Below, piece after piece: positions 16,655 through 24,978 of a stretch of DNA of 64,000 nt; positions within the stretch are counted from its first letter, which is position 1; every line of letters begins with the position of its first letter. The stretch spans positions 310,001-374,000 of the forward strand of contig NZ_JARQXA010000001.1 of assembly GCF_029543155.1 (NCBI RefSeq), written 5' to 3'. Below the pieces are notes generated by a model, which worked only from the letters and a program-made list of their open reading frames with translations, was not told the DNA's origin and made no database searches. This DNA is from Sphingomonas sp. HITSZ_GF. GTDB lineage: Bacteria > Pseudomonadota > Alphaproteobacteria > Sphingomonadales > Sphingomonadaceae. The position numbers and the translations under genes were made by a program.

Positions 16655-17440
16655 CTAAAGGGCTTCGACCACCCGCTGGAATAGCCAGTCCTTGTCTGCG
16701 GCGCTGGCGAAGCTGTGGCTGTCGCTGTCGAGCTGCTTGATCTTCACCTTGCCGCGCGCCGCGTCGAACGGCGGGCCCTTGAAGGCATCGGCAAAGGCAA
16801 TCGCGGTATTGTCTCCCCTGGCGAGCAGAATCGTCACCGGCACCTGCGCTTCGCCTAGCGCCGCGGCGAGGCGGGCCGTGAGTCCAGTCGGCATCTCAAG
16901 TGGCTTCTGCGAGACCTTGCGCAACCCCTTGACCAGCTTGGCGATGTTCACGCCCCCGCGGAGCAGGCGGAGCCATTCCTTCGGATCGCGCAGCTTGGCG
17001 GCATAGTGCGAGCGAATTGCAGCGGCGGGGGGGAGTTCGTACGCCTCCTCCACCGTCCAGGGATTGGCGAGGATCAGCGCGTAGATTCCGGCCTGGGGAT
17101 GGAAGAAGGCGAGCGCGGTGGCGGCGTCGCAATTGCCATAGGCGACGATCCGCTCGACACCGGTCTCACGAAAGGCCCGGGCAGCGGCGGCGATGTCTTC
17201 GGCGCTCGTCTCGAAGCCCCCATTGTCGCCCGTCGAATCGCCGATGCCGCGGCGATCGAAACGCAGCACCGGATGGCCCGCCGCCGCGACGCGCTGGGCG
17301 AGCAGCGCCATGCCGCGATGCGCGCCGATGCGGATCTCGTTGCCCCCCGAGACGATCAGCAGCCCGGTGGTGCCGGGCGCATCGTCGAAGGTGGCGGCCA
17401 GCGTCTCGCCGGCGCAGGGGATGGCGATCAGGCGCCGCAT
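16655..17440 (-). CDS. Exosortase A system-associated hydrolase 1 (alpha/beta hydrolase-like)
   Basis: 261 residues beginning MRRLIAIPCAGETLAATFDDA, with alpha/beta-hydrolase landmarks LLIVSGGNEIRIGAHRG and LRFDRRGIGDSTG. The nucleophile elbow reads A-Y-G-N-C-D-A-A-T-A, with Cys instead of Ser, as in the XrtA-linked family (TIGR03100-type). It overlaps the next leftward gene (hydrolase 2) by 13 bases. Together with the ACP and the divergent acyl ligase it forms the small-molecule wing of the XrtA locus. Actual substrate is unknown. Confidence 0.85.
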   Translation of the reverse strand: MRRLIAIPCAGETLAATFDDAPGTTGLLIVSGGNEIRIGAHRGMALLAQRVAAAGHPVLRFDRRGIGDSTGDNGGFETSAEDIAAAARAFRETGVERIVAYGNCDAATALAFFHPQAGIYALILANPWTVEEAYELPPAAAIRSHYAAKLRDPKEWLRLLRGGVNIAKLVKGLRKVSQKPLEMPTGLTARLAAALGEAQVPVTILLARGDNTAIAFADAFKGPPFDAARGKVKIKQLDSDSHSFASAADKDWLFQRVVEAL

Positions 17441-18066
17441 GTGCGCATCCAGGCGGCGATGTCGTCTGCGAGCAGCGCGGCGAGCGCGGCGTCATTGTCG
17501 GGCTCGGCTCGCCGCCAGAGCGGGGCGGCATCCACGCGGAAATCGGCGTCCTTGGGATCACGGTCGACGCGGACGGTGTAGCCGGGTTCCACCGCGGCAT
17601 TGTCGAGCTCGGTGAGGAAATCGGCGGACAGCAGATTGCCCCCGAAATCCTCCGCACCGCCGGCCTGGCGGATGCGGCCGAGCTCCCGGAGCAGCTCCGG
17701 GCCCGATTGCGGGGCGAAGTGCCAGCGGCCGGCGAGCACCGCGCCACCATCGAGCAAAGCGCCGCTGCGGAGGGCGAGGCCGAAGGCCGGGGCGCCGGCA
17801 GCGCGGGCCGCGGCGGCATAGGCGGCGCGCAGGTTGGCGAGGCGGATTTCCGCCGTCGGTACAAGGCTTTCGCCCTGGCCGGGCAGATCGGGCAACACGC
17901 CCACGATGCCGCGCTCGGCGAGGTGACGCAGGATCGTCACGACGAAGGCGCGGGTGCGGTTGGCCTCCTCGAACAGCGGCAGCGCCGCGACCACGACCGG
18001 GCCCGTGGCGGGGCCGAAGCGAAGCATCGCCTCCCGCCCGCCGGCCCAGTCGTAATGGTCGATCAT
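17428..18066 (-). CDS. Exosortase A system-associated hydrolase 2 (alpha/beta hydrolase-like)
   Basis: 212 residues, short for an alpha/beta hydrolase. It carries PLFEEANRTRAFVVTILRHLAERG and VLPDLPGQGES, as in the XrtA-linked hydrolase 2 family (TIGR03101-type). Where the catalytic Ser elbow should be, the sequence is G-L-A-L-R-S-G-A, not G-x-S-x-G, so catalysis by a standard triad is doubtful. The start overlaps the ACP stop by 4 bases, and the 3' end overlaps hydrolase 1. Confidence 0.82.
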   Translation of the reverse strand: MIDHYDWAGGREAMLRFGPATGPVVVAALPLFEEANRTRAFVVTILRHLAERGIVGVLPDLPGQGESLVPTAEIRLANLRAAYAAAARAAGAPAFGLALRSGALLDGGAVLAGRWHFAPQSGPELLRELGRIRQAGGAEDFGGNLLSADFLTELDNAAVEPGYTVRVDRDPKDADFRVDAAPLWRRAEPDNDAALAALLADDIAAWMRTCGA

Positions 18067-18335
18067 CCGAGCGCCTTGCCGGCGGCGAAGCGGGTGAGGG
18101 CGCCGAAGCTCTCGAGCATCTCGCCGTCCACCTCGTCATCCTCGATCAGGATGCCGAGCCGGTCCTCGAGCTCGGTCAGCACGCCCGCGACCGCGAGCGA
18201 ATCGAGCTCGGGCAGGGCGCCGAACAAGGGGGTGTCCGCGCGGAAATCCGCGACGCGCTCGGCACTTAAGCCCAGAACATCGCGGAGGACGCCGCGCACG
18301 GTATCTTCGACTTGGAGCGACCCATCGGGCTGCAA
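18063..18335 (-). CDS. Exosortase A system-associated acyl carrier protein
   Basis: 90 residues from a TTG at 18335, chosen because AGGGG lies 8 bases upstream on this strand and no in-frame ATG/GTG fits. The four-helix ACP pattern includes the phosphopantetheine attachment site L-P-E-L-D-S46-L-A. It is the first gene of the leftward ACP-hydrolase 2-hydrolase 1 operon and is divergent from an AMP-ligase, which would be expected to charge it. The acyl or aminoacyl group carried is unknown. Confidence 0.82.
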   Translation of the reverse strand: MQPDGSLQVEDTVRGVLRDVLGLSAERVADFRADTPLFGALPELDSLAVAGVLTELEDRLGILIEDDEVDGEMLESFGALTRFAAGKALG

Positions 18336-18409
18336 TGCTTTTCCCCTAAGGAGGTTTTTTCGCCCCCGTAAGGGTTGGCGCGGGCGCTGCCAAGTATAAG
18401 GGTAGTCCC

Positions 18410-19897
18410 GTGATCGAACTCGACCCCGTTCCCCGGCCTCTCGACCACCTGCCACTGCGCGGTGCCCCCGATGCCGTGGCGCTGGCGGACAAGGGCGGCA
18501 CGCTGACCTATGCGGCGCTCGAAGCCGAGGTCGGGCAGATGGCCTTCGCCCTCAAGGCATTGGGATTAAAGGCCGGCGACCGGGTGGCGAGCTGGCTGCC
18601 GAAGACGCGGACCGCCTGCCTGATGCCGCTGGCGGCGGTGCGCGCCGGGCTGGTGCACGTGCCGATCAACCCGGTGCTCAAGCGCGCCCAGGTGGCGCAC
18701 ATCCTGGCCGATTCGGGAGCGGCGGCGCTGGTCAGCCAGACCACCCGCCTCCAGTCCCTCGAAGTTGGCGATGTTCGCGACGGGTGCCGGGTGGTCGACG
18801 AAACTGCGCTCACCGCCGACCAGACACTTCCACCCGCGGAAGTTAGCACCGATGCGCTGGCGGCGATCCTCTATACCTCGGGATCGACGGGCAAGCCCAA
18901 GGGGGTGATGCTGAGCCACGCCAATTTATGGCTGGGAGCCATAAGCGTAGCGCATTATATTGAGATAAAACCTGAAGATCATGTGCTCGGCGTGCTGCCG
19001 CTAAGCTTCGATTACGGACAGAACCAGTTGCTCTCGACCTGGGCCGCCGGCGCCCGGGTGGTGCCCCTCGACTATCTGACCGCGCGCGACGTGATCAAGG
19101 CAGTCGAGCGCTTCGGCATCACCAGCCTGGCGGGTGTGCCGCCGCTCTGGGTGCAGCTGCTCGAAGCCGAATGGCCAGTTGAGACCGCATCTAAACTAAG
19201 GCGGCTAACCAACTCCGGTGGGGCGCTTACGCCGAAGATGGTGCGCGACCTGCGCACGCGCTTCCCCGAGGCCGATCTCTACCCGATGTACGGGCTGACC
19301 GAGGCCTTCCGATCGACCTATCTCGATCCCGCGCTGGTCGATACGCATCCGGACTCGATCGGACGCGCCATCCCCTTTGCCGAGGTGCTGGTGGTGGGGC
19401 CGGACGGGGCGCCGGCCGCGCAGGGCGAGCTGGTCCATGCCGGGCCGCTGGTGGCGCAAGGCTATTGGCAGGACCCCGAGCGGACTGCGCAGCGCTTCAG
19501 GCCGGCGCCTTCATATGCGGAAAGTGGCGGCATGGCAGTCTGGTCGGGCGACACGGTGCGGCGCGGCGAGGACGGGCTGCTGCGCTTCGTCGGCCGCGAC
19601 GACGAGATGATCAAATCGGCGGGCAACCGGATCAGCCCGACCGAGATCGAGGAAGCGGTGCTGGCGGGCGGCGAGACCGGCGAGGCGGCGGCGTTCGGCG
19701 TGGCGGACGCGCGGCTGGGCCAGGCGATCGTGGTGATCGCCCGCGGCGACGGCAGCGGCGAGGAAGCCCTGCGCGAACGCCTGCGGCGCGAGCTGCCGAG
19801 CTTCATGCAGCCCGCGCGCTACGATTGGCGGACGGAACTGCCCAGGAACGCGAACGGCAAGCTGGACCGGACGGCGCTGCGGGGATCGCTGAGGTGA
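18410..19897 (+). CDS. Exosortase A system-associated acyl-CoA/acyl-ACP ligase (AMP-forming)
   Basis: 495 residues, GTG start at 18410. ANL-superfamily motifs: P-loop LYTSGSTGKPKG (about 160-171), A5-like YPMYGLTEAFRS, and A10 catalytic Lys in PRNANGKLDRTALRG. It activates a carboxylate as the adenylate, probably for transfer to the divergently encoded ACP (context inference, TIGR03098-type family). Substrate is not readable from sequence. Confidence 0.9.
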   Translation: MIELDPVPRPLDHLPLRGAPDAVALADKGGTLTYAALEAEVGQMAFALKALGLKAGDRVASWLPKTRTACLMPLAAVRAGLVHVPINPVLKRAQVAHILADSGAAALVSQTTRLQSLEVGDVRDGCRVVDETALTADQTLPPAEVSTDALAAILYTSGSTGKPKGVMLSHANLWLGAISVAHYIEIKPEDHVLGVLPLSFDYGQNQLLSTWAAGARVVPLDYLTARDVIKAVERFGITSLAGVPPLWVQLLEAEWPVETASKLRRLTNSGGALTPKMVRDLRTRFPEADLYPMYGLTEAFRSTYLDPALVDTHPDSIGRAIPFAEVLVVGPDGAPAAQGELVHAGPLVAQGYWQDPERTAQRFRPAPSYAESGGMAVWSGDTVRRGEDGLLRFVGRDDEMIKSAGNRISPTEIEEAVLAGGETGEAAAFGVADARLGQAIVVIARGDGSGEEALRERLRRELPSFMQPARYDWRTELPRNANGKLDRTALRGSLR

Positions 19898-19906
19898 CGC
19901 TCTCAT

Positions 19907-19982
19907 CCGTCATCCCCGCGAAGGCGGGGATCCATTCAATACCGACGGCGCCAATGGCTCCCCGCCTTCGCGGGGATGACGG
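19907..19982. repeat. REP-type inverted repeat, family A
   Basis: Arms CCGTCATCCCCGCGAAGG / CCTTCGCGGGGATGACGG are separated by about 35 bases. It fills the gap between the ligase and decarboxylase genes; the ribosome-binding site GGAGG of the next gene follows immediately. Confidence 0.88.
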
Positions 19983-19997
19983 AGAGGAGGGGGCAAT

Positions 19998-21185
19998 ATG
20001 ACCGTTACCGCAAAGCCTTTCGGCCCGATCCCGCCCGAGTTCGCCGGGCTGGACGCGTTGCCGTGGCTGGATGTGAACACACCCGCCTATGTCTATGATT
20101 TTTCAGTCATAGAGGCCCGGATCGCGCGGCTGCGCGCGGCGCTGCCCAAGGGCATAGGCGTGCATTATGCGATCAAGGCCAACCCGTTCCCGCCGCTGCT
20201 CGAACGGATCGCGCCGCTGGTCGACGGGATGGACGTTGCCTCCGCGGGCGAGATGGCGCGGGCGCTTGGCGTCATGGCGGCACCGGCAATCAGCTTTGCC
20301 GGCCCCGGCAAGCGCGACGCCGAGCTGGAAGCGGCGATCCGCGAAGGGGTGACGCTCAACCTCGAATCGATCGCCGAAGCGCAGCGCGCGATCGCCATCG
20401 GCAGGAGGCTGGGCCTGACGCCGCGGCTGGCGGTGCGGGTGAACCCCGATTTCGAGCTGCGCGGATCGGGGATGAAGATGGGCGGGCGCGCCTCGCCCTT
20501 CGGGATCGAGACGGCGCACGTTGCCGAGCTGGTCGCGCGCATCCGCGGCGAGGGCGCGGAGTGGCGCGGGCTGCATATCTTCGCTGGATCGCAGTCGCTC
20601 GACACGCCGGCGATCATCGCCACCCAGGCGGCGACGGTGGCGCTGGCGGCGCGGCTGGCCGAGGAGATCGGCGCGGTGCCGCCGCTGGTCAATCTGGGCG
20701 GCGGCCTGGGCATCCCCTATTTCCCGGGCGACACGCCGGTGGCGGTGGAGGCGATCGGCGCGGCGCTGGAAGGCGCCATCGGCATGCTCGACACCGACTA
20801 TGCGATCGAGCTGGGCCGCTGGCTGGTGGGCGAGGCGGGGGTGTATCTCGCCCGGGTGGTCGACCGGAAGGAAAGCCAGGGCGAGACCTTCCTGATCGTC
20901 GAGGGCGGGCTCAACCATCACCTCGCCGCGACCGGCAATTTCGGCACGGTGGTACGGCGCAACTATCCGGTGGCGGTGGCGCACCGGATGCAGGATCCGG
21001 CGGAAGAGGTGGTGACGATCGTCGGGCCGCTGTGCACCCCGCTCGACCGGCTGGCCGACCGCGTGGCGCTGCCGCGGGCCGAAGTGGGCGATATGATCGC
21101 GGTGTTCGCTTCCGGCGCCTATGGCGCGAGCGCGAGCCCGAGCGCGTTCCTGGGGCATCCGGCAGTGGGGGAAATGGTGGTCTGA
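19998..21185 (+). CDS. Exosortase A system-associated PLP-dependent decarboxylase (fold type III)
   Basis: 395 residues. PLP Lys60 in VHYAIKANPFPPLL, the phosphate-binding GGGLGIPY, and the C-terminal G-P-L-C-T-P-L-D with catalytic Cys match the diaminopimelate/ornithine decarboxylase family and the XrtA-linked subgroup (TIGR03099-type). It presumably decarboxylates an amino acid to an amine used with the ligase/ACP. A second fold-type III decarboxylase at 39.7-40.9 kb belongs to polyamine metabolism and is only distantly similar. Confidence 0.9.
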   Translation: MTVTAKPFGPIPPEFAGLDALPWLDVNTPAYVYDFSVIEARIARLRAALPKGIGVHYAIKANPFPPLLERIAPLVDGMDVASAGEMARALGVMAAPAISFAGPGKRDAELEAAIREGVTLNLESIAEAQRAIAIGRRLGLTPRLAVRVNPDFELRGSGMKMGGRASPFGIETAHVAELVARIRGEGAEWRGLHIFAGSQSLDTPAIIATQAATVALAARLAEEIGAVPPLVNLGGGLGIPYFPGDTPVAVEAIGAALEGAIGMLDTDYAIELGRWLVGEAGVYLARVVDRKESQGETFLIVEGGLNHHLAATGNFGTVVRRNYPVAVAHRMQDPAEEVVTIVGPLCTPLDRLADRVALPRAEVGDMIAVFASGAYGASASPSAFLGHPAVGEMVV

Positions 21186-21323
21186 GCCGGTATCAACGGC
21201 TTTCGCGCGTGCTCTGCCCGTTCGGCCGGCCCGTATCTTCGATTGCGTCGATTTGGACCGAAACGCGATTGCCTGCACATCCGTGCAGCCTAGTCTCCCC
21301 GCAACATTCGGGGGAGAAGTGAA

Positions 21324-21527
21324 ATGGCTTTTGTCGCTTTCACGCGGCCTGACGGTGAGCCGGTTTCGGTGAACACCGCCGAGATATTCAAGGTGACGCC
21401 GGTGCCGACTTCGGGCGCCACCATGGGCCCGCTGACGGAAGGAACGCGGATCTATTTCAAGAATGGCACCCATCAGGACGTGAAAGAACTGGTGGATGTG
21501 GTGCATGCCCGGTTGAACGGGGGCTAG
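21324..21527 (+). CDS. Small FlbD-like protein, unknown function
   Basis: 67 residues beginning MAFVAFTRPDGEPVSVNTAEIFKV, preceded by GGGGGAGAAGTG. The layout (aromatic/Thr-R-x-D-G-E, then VNT..I, then a Tyr-x-x-N-G turn and DVKELVDVVHARL helix) resembles the small beta-beta-alpha FlbD family linked to flagella. No flagellar gene is nearby; similarity is weak and read by eye. It stands between the two rightward blocks of the XrtA region. Confidence 0.6.
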   Translation: MAFVAFTRPDGEPVSVNTAEIFKVTPVPTSGATMGPLTEGTRIYFKNGTHQDVKELVDVVHARLNGG

Positions 21528-21718
21528 CGAACGGCCCGGCAGGGTGCCTGGGACGACTTCCAGGCCCGTCCCGCCCCGGCACACGCTCCCCCTGCGGGAT
21601 AAAGCGCGCGACCCCTAACCCGATATTTACCTCTCAAGCCCATAGCTGACCCTGATCCTGTGCGGGTTGCTGCCGAGACGTCGGTGGCGCGTGTGCCCGT
21701 CGGGAAAAGGAGCTCGGC

Positions 21719-22360
21719 ATGCGTTTCATCGGCTTTGGCAAGATTTTCCTGGCTCTCGGACTGGCGGCGACGCTGGCCGCCTGCGGTGGTGGCGGTGGCC
21801 GCCCCGAGCTGCCGACCGCGACTGCGGCGCCGCAGCGCGAAGTGCCGAGCGAGGAATATGTCATCGGCCCGATGGACCAGCTCCAGGTGTTCGTGTGGCG
21901 CAACCCCGAGCTGTCGGCCAAGGTGCAGGTGCGCCCCGACGGCCGCATCACCGTGCCGCTGATCAGCGACATGCCGGCGGTGGGCAAGACCCCGGCGATG
22001 CTGGCGGACGACCTGAAGTACGCGCTGAGCGAGTATATCAAGGATCCGATCGTCTCGGTGATCGTCGAGAATTTCAACGGGACGTACAGCCAGCAGGTCC
22101 GCGTCGTCGGCGCGACCGAGAAGCCGGCTTCGATCCCGTACCGCGCCAACATGACCGTGCTCGACGCGATGATCGCGGTGGGCGGCCTCAGCGAGTTCGC
22201 CGCGGGCAACCGTGCGCGGCTGGTGCGCTACGACCGGCAGACCGGCAAGCAGACCGAGTACAAGGTCCGGCTGGGCGACCTGCTGAAGAACGGCGACATC
22301 AAGGCCAACGTCAAGCTCGAGCCGGGCGACGTGATCATCATCCCCACGAGCATGTTCTGA
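21719..22360 (+). CDS. XrtA-associated polysaccharide export lipoprotein (Wza-like)
   Basis: 213 residues with lipobox L-A-A-C23-G. A poly-export domain (EEYVIGPMDQLQVFVWRNPELSAKVQVRPDGRI..PLI) is followed by one SLBB-type domain (VRVVGATEKPASIPYRANMTVLDAM), typical of the short outer-membrane polysaccharide export proteins of XrtA loci. It probably forms the periplasmic/outer-membrane channel. It heads an operon running through the tyrosine kinase. Confidence 0.93.
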   Translation: MRFIGFGKIFLALGLAATLAACGGGGGRPELPTATAAPQREVPSEEYVIGPMDQLQVFVWRNPELSAKVQVRPDGRITVPLISDMPAVGKTPAMLADDLKYALSEYIKDPIVSVIVENFNGTYSQQVRVVGATEKPASIPYRANMTVLDAMIAVGGLSEFAAGNRARLVRYDRQTGKQTEYKVRLGDLLKNGDIKANVKLEPGDVIIIPTSMF

Positions 22361-22370
22361 GGTAGCGCCG

Positions 22371-23885
22371 GTGGGAAGCCTCTACGACGAGCTGCGCGGC
22401 GCACTGCACGCGATCTGGCAACGCCGCTGGGTGGCGCTGGCCGTGGCCTGGGGCATCTGCCTGGCGGGCTGGCTGGTCGTCTCGCAGATGCCCAACAACT
22501 ATGAGTCGCGCGCGCGCATCTTCGTGCAGCTGCGCCAGATCATCCCGACCGACGGGACGACCGCGCTCAACCAGCAGAAGGACCTCGACCGGATCCGCCA
22601 GACGCTGACGTCTGCCGTGAACCTGGAGAAGGTGGTGCGCGGCACCGACCTGGCGCGGACGGTCTCGACCGACCGCGACGTGGCGGACCGGGTGGCGGGC
22701 CTGCAGAAGGCGATCAAGCTGACCGCGCAGCAGGACAATCTGTTCGAGATCGCGGTGACCGCGCCGAGCGGCAAGCTGGCGCGCCAGATCGCGCAGAAGC
22801 TGATCGACATCTTCGTCGAGGCCAACCTCTCCGACAATCGCGACCAGTCGAGCCAGTCGCTCGACTTCATGGACCAGCAGCTCGCCGAGCGGCAGAAGCA
22901 GCTGCAGGACGCCGACACCAAGCGTGCCGACTTCCAGGCGCGCTTCCTCGGCTCGCTGCCGGGCACCGGATCGATCGACGACCGCGTATCGGCGGCGCGG
23001 ACGCAGCTGGCGCAGATCCAGGGCGACCTGGCGGCGGCGCAGTCGGCGCTCAACGTGGTGAGCGCGCAGATGGCGGGTACCCCGGCGAACGTCGCGGGTG
23101 GCGGCGGCGGTGCGGTGACCGGGCCGGCGCGGGCGCGGCTCGCGGCGATCCAGGGCCAGCTCGCCGATGCGCGGGCCAAGGGCTATACCGACAGCCACCC
23201 CGACGTGATCGCACTGAAGGCGCAGCTGGGCGCGGCCCAGACCGCGGCGGCGCGCGAGCCGGTGGTGAGCGGCGCTTCGGCGGGGGCTTCCAACCCGGTC
23301 TATATCGGGCTGCAGTCGATGCGGGCGGACAAGCAGGCGACCGTCGCCGCGCTGATCCAGCGCAAGGCGCAGATCGAAGGCGACCTCAACCTGCTCCAGG
23401 CCAAGCTGGCCGAGGCGCCGGGCGTTGCGGCCGAGCAGGGCGAGATCGAGCGCCAGTATCAGGTGCTCAAGGGCCAGTACGACACGCTGCTTGCCCAGCG
23501 CGAGCAGATGAAGATCGCCAGCCAGGCGCAGAATGTTGCCGATGCCGACAAGTTCAACGTGGTCGATCCGCCGACCCAGCCGCGCGGGCCGAGCTCGCCC
23601 AACCGGCCGCTGCTGCTCACCGGCGTGCTGATCGCCGGGCTGGGCGCCGGTGTCGCCGCAGCGTTCGCGCTGGGCAAGCTGACCACGACCTTCGCGACCG
23701 CCGCCAAGCTGGAAAAGGCGAGCGGGATGACCGTGATCGGATCGATCGGCGAAGTGGTGACGCAGGCGCAGACCGCGATGCGGCGCAAGAAGCTGACGCT
23801 GTTCGCGGGCGGCGTGGCGGCATTGTGCGCGGCCTATGTCGGGCTGATCGGGGTCGAGTTCGTGCAGCGCGGAATGGGGGCCTGA
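22371..23885 (+). CDS. XrtA-associated chain-length determinant protein
   Basis: 504 residues, GTG start. N-terminal membrane helix (about 20-39), a Wzz domain (NNYESRARIFVQLRQIIPTDG), a long coiled-coil periplasmic region (TAQQDN..LNLLQAKLAEAPGVAAEQGEIERQYQVLKGQYDTLLAQREQMKIA), then a C-terminal helix after the P-P-T-Q-P-R-G-P-S-S-P-N-R-P loop. A last hydrophobic segment lies near the C-terminus. It is the polysaccharide co-polymerase partner of the kinase encoded 2 bases downstream. Confidence 0.92.
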   Translation: MGSLYDELRGALHAIWQRRWVALAVAWGICLAGWLVVSQMPNNYESRARIFVQLRQIIPTDGTTALNQQKDLDRIRQTLTSAVNLEKVVRGTDLARTVSTDRDVADRVAGLQKAIKLTAQQDNLFEIAVTAPSGKLARQIAQKLIDIFVEANLSDNRDQSSQSLDFMDQQLAERQKQLQDADTKRADFQARFLGSLPGTGSIDDRVSAARTQLAQIQGDLAAAQSALNVVSAQMAGTPANVAGGGGGAVTGPARARLAAIQGQLADARAKGYTDSHPDVIALKAQLGAAQTAAAREPVVSGASAGASNPVYIGLQSMRADKQATVAALIQRKAQIEGDLNLLQAKLAEAPGVAAEQGEIERQYQVLKGQYDTLLAQREQMKIASQAQNVADADKFNVVDPPTQPRGPSSPNRPLLLTGVLIAGLGAGVAAAFALGKLTTTFATAAKLEKASGMTVIGSIGEVVTQAQTAMRRKKLTLFAGGVAALCAAYVGLIGVEFVQRGMGA

Positions 23886-23886
23886 C

Positions 23887-24978
23887 ATGAACGACCACAC
23901 GCCCCGCCGCTTCAAGGGATCGTTGCTCGAGCGCGCCGCGCCGAGCTTTCACTATGCGCCGGCGCCGATCGAGGACGCGCCGGGTGCGCCGGTGGCGAAG
24001 CCAAAGCAGCGCAAGGTTGAAGCGCCGGTGGTGGCGCCCGCACCCGCTCCGGTGGCAGCACCCGAGATTGTGCCGCAGCCCGCGCCGCAGGCTGAGTCTT
24101 TCCCCGGCGAAGGCCGGGGCCCAGCCTCAGCGTCCCAGACTGAAAGTCTGGGCCCCGGCCTTCGCCGGGGAGAAGCTTTGGAAGAAGCTGCTGCCCCTCA
24201 GATCGCGACTGCCCGAAGTGCAGGCCGCCGGATGGCGCCGCTCGACCGGGCGGTACTCGAAAAGGGCGGGATGCTGATGCCCGGCGCGGCGATCACGCCG
24301 CTGGCCGAGGAATTCCGCATGGTGAAGCGGCAGCTGCTGCTCACCGCGCGCGCCGTTGCCGCCAAGGATACCGCCAAGGCCGCCGATCGTGCGCGCATGA
24401 TCCTGGTCTGCTCGGCCCAGCCGAGCGAGGGCAAGACCTTCTGCGCGATCAACCTGGCGCTCTCGATGGCGACCGAGAAGGACGTGGAAGTCCTGCTGGT
24501 CGACGCCGATTTCCCCAAGCCCGACGTGCTGCCGCGCCTCGGCCTGCCGAGCGGCCCCGGCCTGCTCGACGTGCTGGCCGGTTCGGTGGCGAACGTCGAG
24601 GACTGCATCATCGACACCGACGTGCCGCAGCTTTCGGTGCTGCCGGCCGGCGCGCGCTCGAACAGCGACACCGAGCTGCTGGCGAGCGACCGCGCGCGGG
24701 CGGTGATCGACAGCCTGGCGACCGCCAATCCGCGCCGCATCGTGATCTTCGATTCGCCGCCTGCGCTCGCCGCATCGCCCGCGTCGGTGCTGGCGCTGCA
24801 CGTGGGGCAGGTGATGCTCGTCGTCCGCGCCGACCAGACCAGCGAGGGCGATCTGCGCGCCGCGGTCAACACGCTCGACGCCTGCGAGCATATCCAGCTC
24901 GTGCTCAATTCCGTGTCGTTCCAGCCCGGTGGACGGCGCTTCGGCAGCTATTACGAATATGGGGAGGAAGGCCGGTGA
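23887..24978 (+). CDS. XrtA-associated tyrosine autokinase (BY-kinase), carrying an in-frame REP insertion
   Basis: 363 residues. Walker A P-S-E-G-K183-T-F, Walker A' LLVDADFPKPDV, Walker B IVIFDSPPAL and a Tyr-bearing C-terminus (GSYYEYGEEG) define a BY-kinase regulating polysaccharide chain length. The N-terminal 100 residues are low-complexity. Residues about 71-98 (SFPGEGRGPAS..LGPGLRRGEA) are the translation of a family B REP element (24097-24180) embedded without breaking the frame. The gene overlaps the following outer-membrane gene by 4 bases. Confidence 0.92.
   Translation: MNDHTPRRFKGSLLERAAPSFHYAPAPIEDAPGAPVAKPKQRKVEAPVVAPAPAPVAAPEIVPQPAPQAESFPGEGRGPASASQTESLGPGLRRGEALEEAAAPQIATARSAGRRMAPLDRAVLEKGGMLMPGAAITPLAEEFRMVKRQLLLTARAVAAKDTAKAADRARMILVCSAQPSEGKTFCAINLALSMATEKDVEVLLVDADFPKPDVLPRLGLPSGPGLLDVLAGSVANVEDCIIDTDVPQLSVLPAGARSNSDTELLASDRARAVIDSLATANPRRIVIFDSPPALAASPASVLALHVGQVMLVVRADQTSEGDLRAAVNTLDACEHIQLVLNSVSFQPGGRRFGSYYEYGEEGR
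24097..24180. repeat. REP-type inverted repeat, family B, inside a coding sequence
   Basis: TTTCCCCGGCGAAGGCCGGGGCCCA and its inverted partner TGGGCCCCGGCCTTCGCCGGGGA flank a short spacer, itself containing CAGACTGAAAGTCTG. The element lies wholly in the kinase open reading frame, in its low-complexity N-terminal region. It is nearly identical in arm sequence to the intergenic copies at 34.8 and 55.0 kb. Confidence 0.9.

Noticed and set aside
18347-18360. Perfect Shine-Dalgarno TAAGGAGG followed by a T-run on the plus strand
   Set aside because: No start codon follows at a usable distance. The divergent ligase starts at 18410 with its own AAGGG, so this is taken as chance or an unidentified operator.
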